7,402 nucleotides of DNA from JBDSLU01 sp031407765 (GTDB lineage: Bacteria > Acidobacteriota > Vicinamibacteria > Vicinamibacterales > Vicinamibacteraceae): the NCBI GenBank assembly GCA_031407765.1, contig JANOIR010000162.1, positions 1-7,402 of the forward strand, in the 5' to 3' direction. A program made the translations under genes and the position numbers. This document shows positions 5,237 to 7,402 of the stretch, piece after piece. A model generated the notes under the pieces. It had not been told where the DNA came from and searched no databases. It saw only the letters and a list, made by a program, of their open reading frames with translations. Position 1 is the stretch's first letter, and every line of letters starts with the position of its first letter.

Positions 5237-7402
5237 GTGACGCTCCGCTCGACCGCCACGCCCCCATCGACCGCCACCTCGCGCTCGTCCTCGATACCCT
5301 GCGCACCCTGCTCGGAGAAGTCGATCCGGCCCGCGCCCGCGCGGCGATTGGGCCCGACCAGTCGCTGACGCGCGAGCTCGCGCTCGGCAGCCTCGAGCGC
5401 GTCGAGCTGGCGATGCGCCTGGAGCAGGCGGCCGGCGTGCCCCTCGGCGAGACCGTCCTGGCCGAGGCCGACACCCCGCGCCAGATCGCCGCCGCGATTG
5501 CCCGGGCCCGCACGGGGCGCCCTCCTGGCGATTCCCCGGCCGAGGCCCGGCCTGGGCCCGGCCTCCTCCCGGCCTCCTCCCGACCTGGGCCTGGCCTCGG
5601 CCCGGCCGCAGCCGGGGCGGCACCCGGCCCGAGTCGGGGGCCGGCCAGCGGCGCCCGGACGCTGATCGAGGCGCTGCGCTGGCAGGTCGAGCGCGGCGCC
5701 GACCGCGTCCACATCCAGCTGCGGACCGACGACGGCAGCGACACCACGATCACCTACGGCAGCCTGTATCGCGACGGCTGCGCCGTGGCCGCAGGCCTCC
5801 GCCGGCGCGGTGTCGTTCCGGGTGAGCGCGTCGCGCTGCTGCTGCGCACCGAGCCGGCGTTCTTCCACGCCTATATCGGCATCCTGCTGGCCGGCGGTGT
5901 GCCGGTGCCGCTCTATCCGCCGTTCCGCGCCGATCAGATCGAGGAGTACGCCGCGCGCCAGGCCGCGATCCTGCGCAACGCCGCGGCGCGCGTGCTGCTC
6001 ACGTTCGCCGAGGCGGAGCGCGCCGCGGCGCTGCTGCGACCGCTGGCGCCGAGCCTGACGACGGTGGCCACGGTTGCGACGGTGGCGGCAAGAAGCGACT
6101 CCGGAGTCATGGGATCACACGACTCCGGAGTCGTTTCGGCATTCGACTCCGGAGTCGAACTCCACTCCGGAGTCGTTTCGGATCCCGATGCGCTCGCCCT
6201 GATCCAGTACACGTCCGGCAGTACCGGATCGCCGAAGGGCGTGGCGCTGTCGCACGCCAACCTGCTCGCCAACATCCGCGCCTTCGGCGAAGCGTTCGAG
6301 ATGACCGGCGATGACGTCGGCGTGACGTGGCTGCCGCTGTACCACGACATGGGGCTGACCGGCGCCTGGTTCGGCCCGCTCTACTACGGCATGCCGGTCG
6401 TCTCGATGTCGCCGCTCGCCTTCCTGGCCAAGCCGGTGCGCTGGCTCGAGGCGATCTCGCGCAACCGCGGCACGATCAGCGCCGCGCCCAACTTCGCCTT
6501 CGATCTCTGCGCGCGCAAGATCGCCGACGCCGACCTCGAGGGCCTCGACCTCTCGTCATGGCGCGTCGCTCTGAATGGAGCCGAAGCCGTGCTCGCCGGC
6601 ACGATCGAGCGCTTCACGACACGGTTCGCGCCGCTCGGCTTCCGGCCCGAGGCGCTGCGACCCGTCTACGGTCTCGCCGAGAGCAGCCTCTGCGTCACCG
6701 CGCCGCCGCCGGGCCGGCGGCCGCGCATCGAGCGCGTGAGCCGCGCCGCGTTCCAGCACGCGCGCGCCATCGAACCGGCAGCGCCGGGCGATCCGCAGCC
6801 GCTGACCTTCGTCGCCTGTGGACAGCCGATCCCGCGGCACGAAGTGCGGATCGTCGACGACCGCGACCAGGCGCGCCCCGCGCGCACCGAAGGCCACGTG
6901 CACTTCCGCGGCCCGTCGTCGATGCAGGGCTACTTCGAGAACCCCGAAGCGACGGCCGCCGTGGTCCGCGACGGGGGCTGGATCGACACCGGCGACCTCG
7001 GCTTTCTCGACGACGACGGCGATCTCTTCATCACCGGCCGGGCCAAGGACGTGATCATCGCCGGCGGGCGCAACATCTATCCGCAGGAAGTCGAGGAAGC
7101 GGTCGCGGAGGTGCCGGGCGTCCGGCGCGGCTGCGTCGCCGCCTTCGGCGTCCAGGACGCGCGCAGCGGCACCGAGCGGCTGGTCGTCGTCGCCGAGACG
7201 CGGGGCGCCCCGCCGTCGGACGCCTCGCCGCTCCACGCCGCCGTCGGCGCGGCGATCGTCGCGGCCATCGGCGTGCCGGCCGACACGATCGTGTTCGCGC
7301 GCCCAGGCAGCGTCCCCAAAACGTCGTCGGGCAAGATCCGCCGCTCGACCACGCGTGAGCTCTACGAGACCGGCCGCCTGCACCGCGGACGCGCGTCCGC
7401 GG
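5233..7402 (+). CDS. Acyl carrier protein - fatty acyl-AMP ligase fusion, 3'-truncated
   Basis: The frame from GTG 5233 (GTGA overlap with the decarboxylase stop, AGGA nine bases upstream) stays open to base 7402, giving 723 residues with no stop. Residues about 10-95 form an acyl carrier domain with the phosphopantetheine-site Ser53 in LALGSLERVEL. Residues 97-141 are a Pro/Gly/Ala-rich linker. From about 142 lies a FAAL-type adenylating domain: VPVPLYPP (223-230), ATP motif YTSGSTGSPKG (326-336), WLPLYHDMGL (366-375), APNFAFDLC, YGLAES (479-484), TGDLG (586-590, Asp588), and hinge region GRAKDVIIAGGRN followed by IYPQEVE (602-621). A10 TSSGK has catalytic Lys701. YHDMG and YPQEVE, and the extra segment after YGLAES, favour FAAL over acyl-CoA ligase. 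It would activate a fatty acid as acyl-AMP and load it on the ACP. ACP ahead of the ligase is the less usual order. Another domain may follow beyond the window. Confidence 0.93.
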   Translation, partial: MSDAPLDRHAPIDRHLALVLDTLRTLLGEVDPARARAAIGPDQSLTRELALGSLERVELAMRLEQAAGVPLGETVLAEADTPRQIAAAIARARTGRPPGDSPAEARPGPGLLPASSRPGPGLGPAAAGAAPGPSRGPASGARTLIEALRWQVERGADRVHIQLRTDDGSDTTITYGSLYRDGCAVAAGLRRRGVVPGERVALLLRTEPAFFHAYIGILLAGGVPVPLYPPFRADQIEEYAARQAAILRNAAARVLLTFAEAERAAALLRPLAPSLTTVATVATVAARSDSGVMGSHDSGVVSAFDSGVELHSGVVSDPDALALIQYTSGSTGSPKGVALSHANLLANIRAFGEAFEMTGDDVGVTWLPLYHDMGLTGAWFGPLYYGMPVVSMSPLAFLAKPVRWLEAISRNRGTISAAPNFAFDLCARKIADADLEGLDLSSWRVALNGAEAVLAGTIERFTTRFAPLGFRPEALRPVYGLAESSLCVTAPPPGRRPRIERVSRAAFQHARAIEPAAPGDPQPLTFVACGQPIPRHEVRIVDDRDQARPARTEGHVHFRGPSSMQGYFENPEATAAVVRDGGWIDTGDLGFLDDDGDLFITGRAKDVIIAGGRNIYPQEVEEAVAEVPGVRRGCVAAFGVQDARSGTERLVVVAETRGAPPSDASPLHAAVGAAIVAAIGVPADTIVFARPGSVPKTSSGKIRRSTTRELYETGRLHRGRASA
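5548..5616 (+). repeat. GC-rich tandem repeat encoding the ACP-ligase linker
   Basis: Two exact adjacent copies of GGCCTCCTCCC lie at 5560-5570 and 5571-5581. They are flanked by related CCTGGGCC-containing units at 5551-5558 and 5584-5591 and by CGGCCCGGCC near 5598-5607. The tract encodes a Pro/Gly/Leu/Ala/Ser-rich stretch with no expected fold, fitting a flexible tether between the ACP and the ligase. The 11-bp unit is not a multiple of three, so the two copies are read in different frames. Confidence 0.65.
6061..6087 (+). repeat. Three tandem 9-bp units encoding Thr-Val-Ala
   Basis: ACGGTGGCC, ACGGTTGCG and ACGGTGGCG run head to tail and encode TVATVATVA (residues 277-285) in the FAAL domain. 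They lie immediately upstream of the palindrome array, in the variable loop before the ATP-binding motif. Confidence 0.7.
6097..6181. repeat. Array of four GACTCCGGAGTC palindromes inside the ligase gene
   Basis: Perfect 12-bp copies lie at 6097-6108, 6121-6132 and 6145-6156, and a copy with one changed base (first G to C) at 6163-6174. The start-to-start spacings of 24, 24 and 18 are all multiples of three. The second copy extends to a 16-bp perfect palindrome (6119-6134) and the third to 18 bp (6142-6159). The 18-bp string ACTCCGGAGTCGTTTCGG is repeated exactly at 6122-6139 and 6164-6181. Each unit is read as DSGV (HSGV in the last). Because the unit is palindromic in codon register, it encodes DSGV in either orientation. 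Confidence 0.9.
7383..7402. repeat. 20-bp perfect palindrome at the window end
   Basis: CCGCGGAC and GTCCGCGG are complementary arms around GCGC, making a perfect palindrome that ends exactly at the last base. It lies in the ligase frame just after the A10 motif. It may extend beyond the window, form a hairpin, or be a fold-back artefact of a sequence end. Confidence 0.75.

Noticed and set aside
2498..5623. Minus-strand open frame of about 1041 codons
   Set aside because: It runs antisense to the permease, decarboxylase and ACP genes, is rich in Arg, His, Asp and Gly without any domain, and reflects GC-rich third positions of the true genes.
6097..6174. Operator sites for a transcription factor
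   Set aside because: The array lies deep inside a coding sequence, with in-frame spacing and no promoter nearby; a repeat element or protein-level insertion fits better, though binding was not tested.
6097..6181. CRISPR-like array
   Set aside because: Units are 12 bp, spacers of 6-12 bases are coding and in frame, and no cas genes are present.
6115..6345. Minus-strand small open frame with DSGV repeats
   Set aside because: The repeats appear on both strands only because the DNA unit is palindromic in codon register; no other support for a gene.
6327..7358. Plus-strand open frame of 343 codons
   Set aside because: It is Arg/Ala-rich with no family motif; the frame from 5233 carries all FAAL motifs across the same bases.

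Overview
The window is strongly GC-rich (about 70% by eye, not counted), fully coding on the + strand and very tightly packed. High GC, long open shadow frames on both strands, four-base stop/start overlaps and an apparently leaderless promoter with a TAGAAT box next to the start codon suggest a high-GC soil-type bacterium. Acidobacteriota (Vicinamibacteria-like) is my best guess, from general resemblance only; a high-GC proteobacterium is not excluded.

Region 1 (2-3778) is one operon for a YbhGFSR/RbbA-type ABC-2 drug or small-molecule exporter. It holds a 5'-truncated HlyD-type periplasmic adaptor, two separate ABC ATPases that match the first and second halves of the fused E. coli YbhF protein, and one ABC2_membrane_3 permease. 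All three junctions are four-base GTGA or ATGA overlaps, so translation is probably coupled throughout. The two ATPases are asymmetric: the first has lost its H-loop histidine and the second has a variant signature motif. This predicts one working and one degenerate nucleotide site.

Region 2 (3779-3826) is a 48-base spacer with a TAGAAT -10-like box ending nine bases before the next ATG and no Shine-Dalgarno sequence. No convincing terminator is visible.

Region 3 (3827-7402) starts a second transcription unit. A complete group II PLP-dependent aromatic L-amino acid decarboxylase overlaps by four bases (GTGA) with a long gene that is open to the window end. That gene encodes an N-terminal acyl carrier protein domain, a Pro/Gly/Ala-rich linker and a nearly complete fatty acyl-AMP ligase (FAAL) domain. 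I established it by reading the frame from GTG 5233 line by line with no stop through 7402. The pairing suggests a pathway that makes an amine from an amino acid and activates a fatty acid onto an attached carrier protein, possibly to join the two as an N-acyl amine or a related lipid. The exporter upstream could carry a product out, but the promoter between the units means this link is only positional.

The most unusual DNA structure is inside the FAAL gene. Four copies of a GACTCCGGAGTC palindrome, spaced 24, 24 and 18 bases, are inserted in frame as D/H-S-G-V repeats just before the ATP-binding motif. Other in-frame low-complexity tracts occur at 1691-1726, 5548-5616 and 6061-6087, and a 20-base perfect palindrome lies at the very end of the window.
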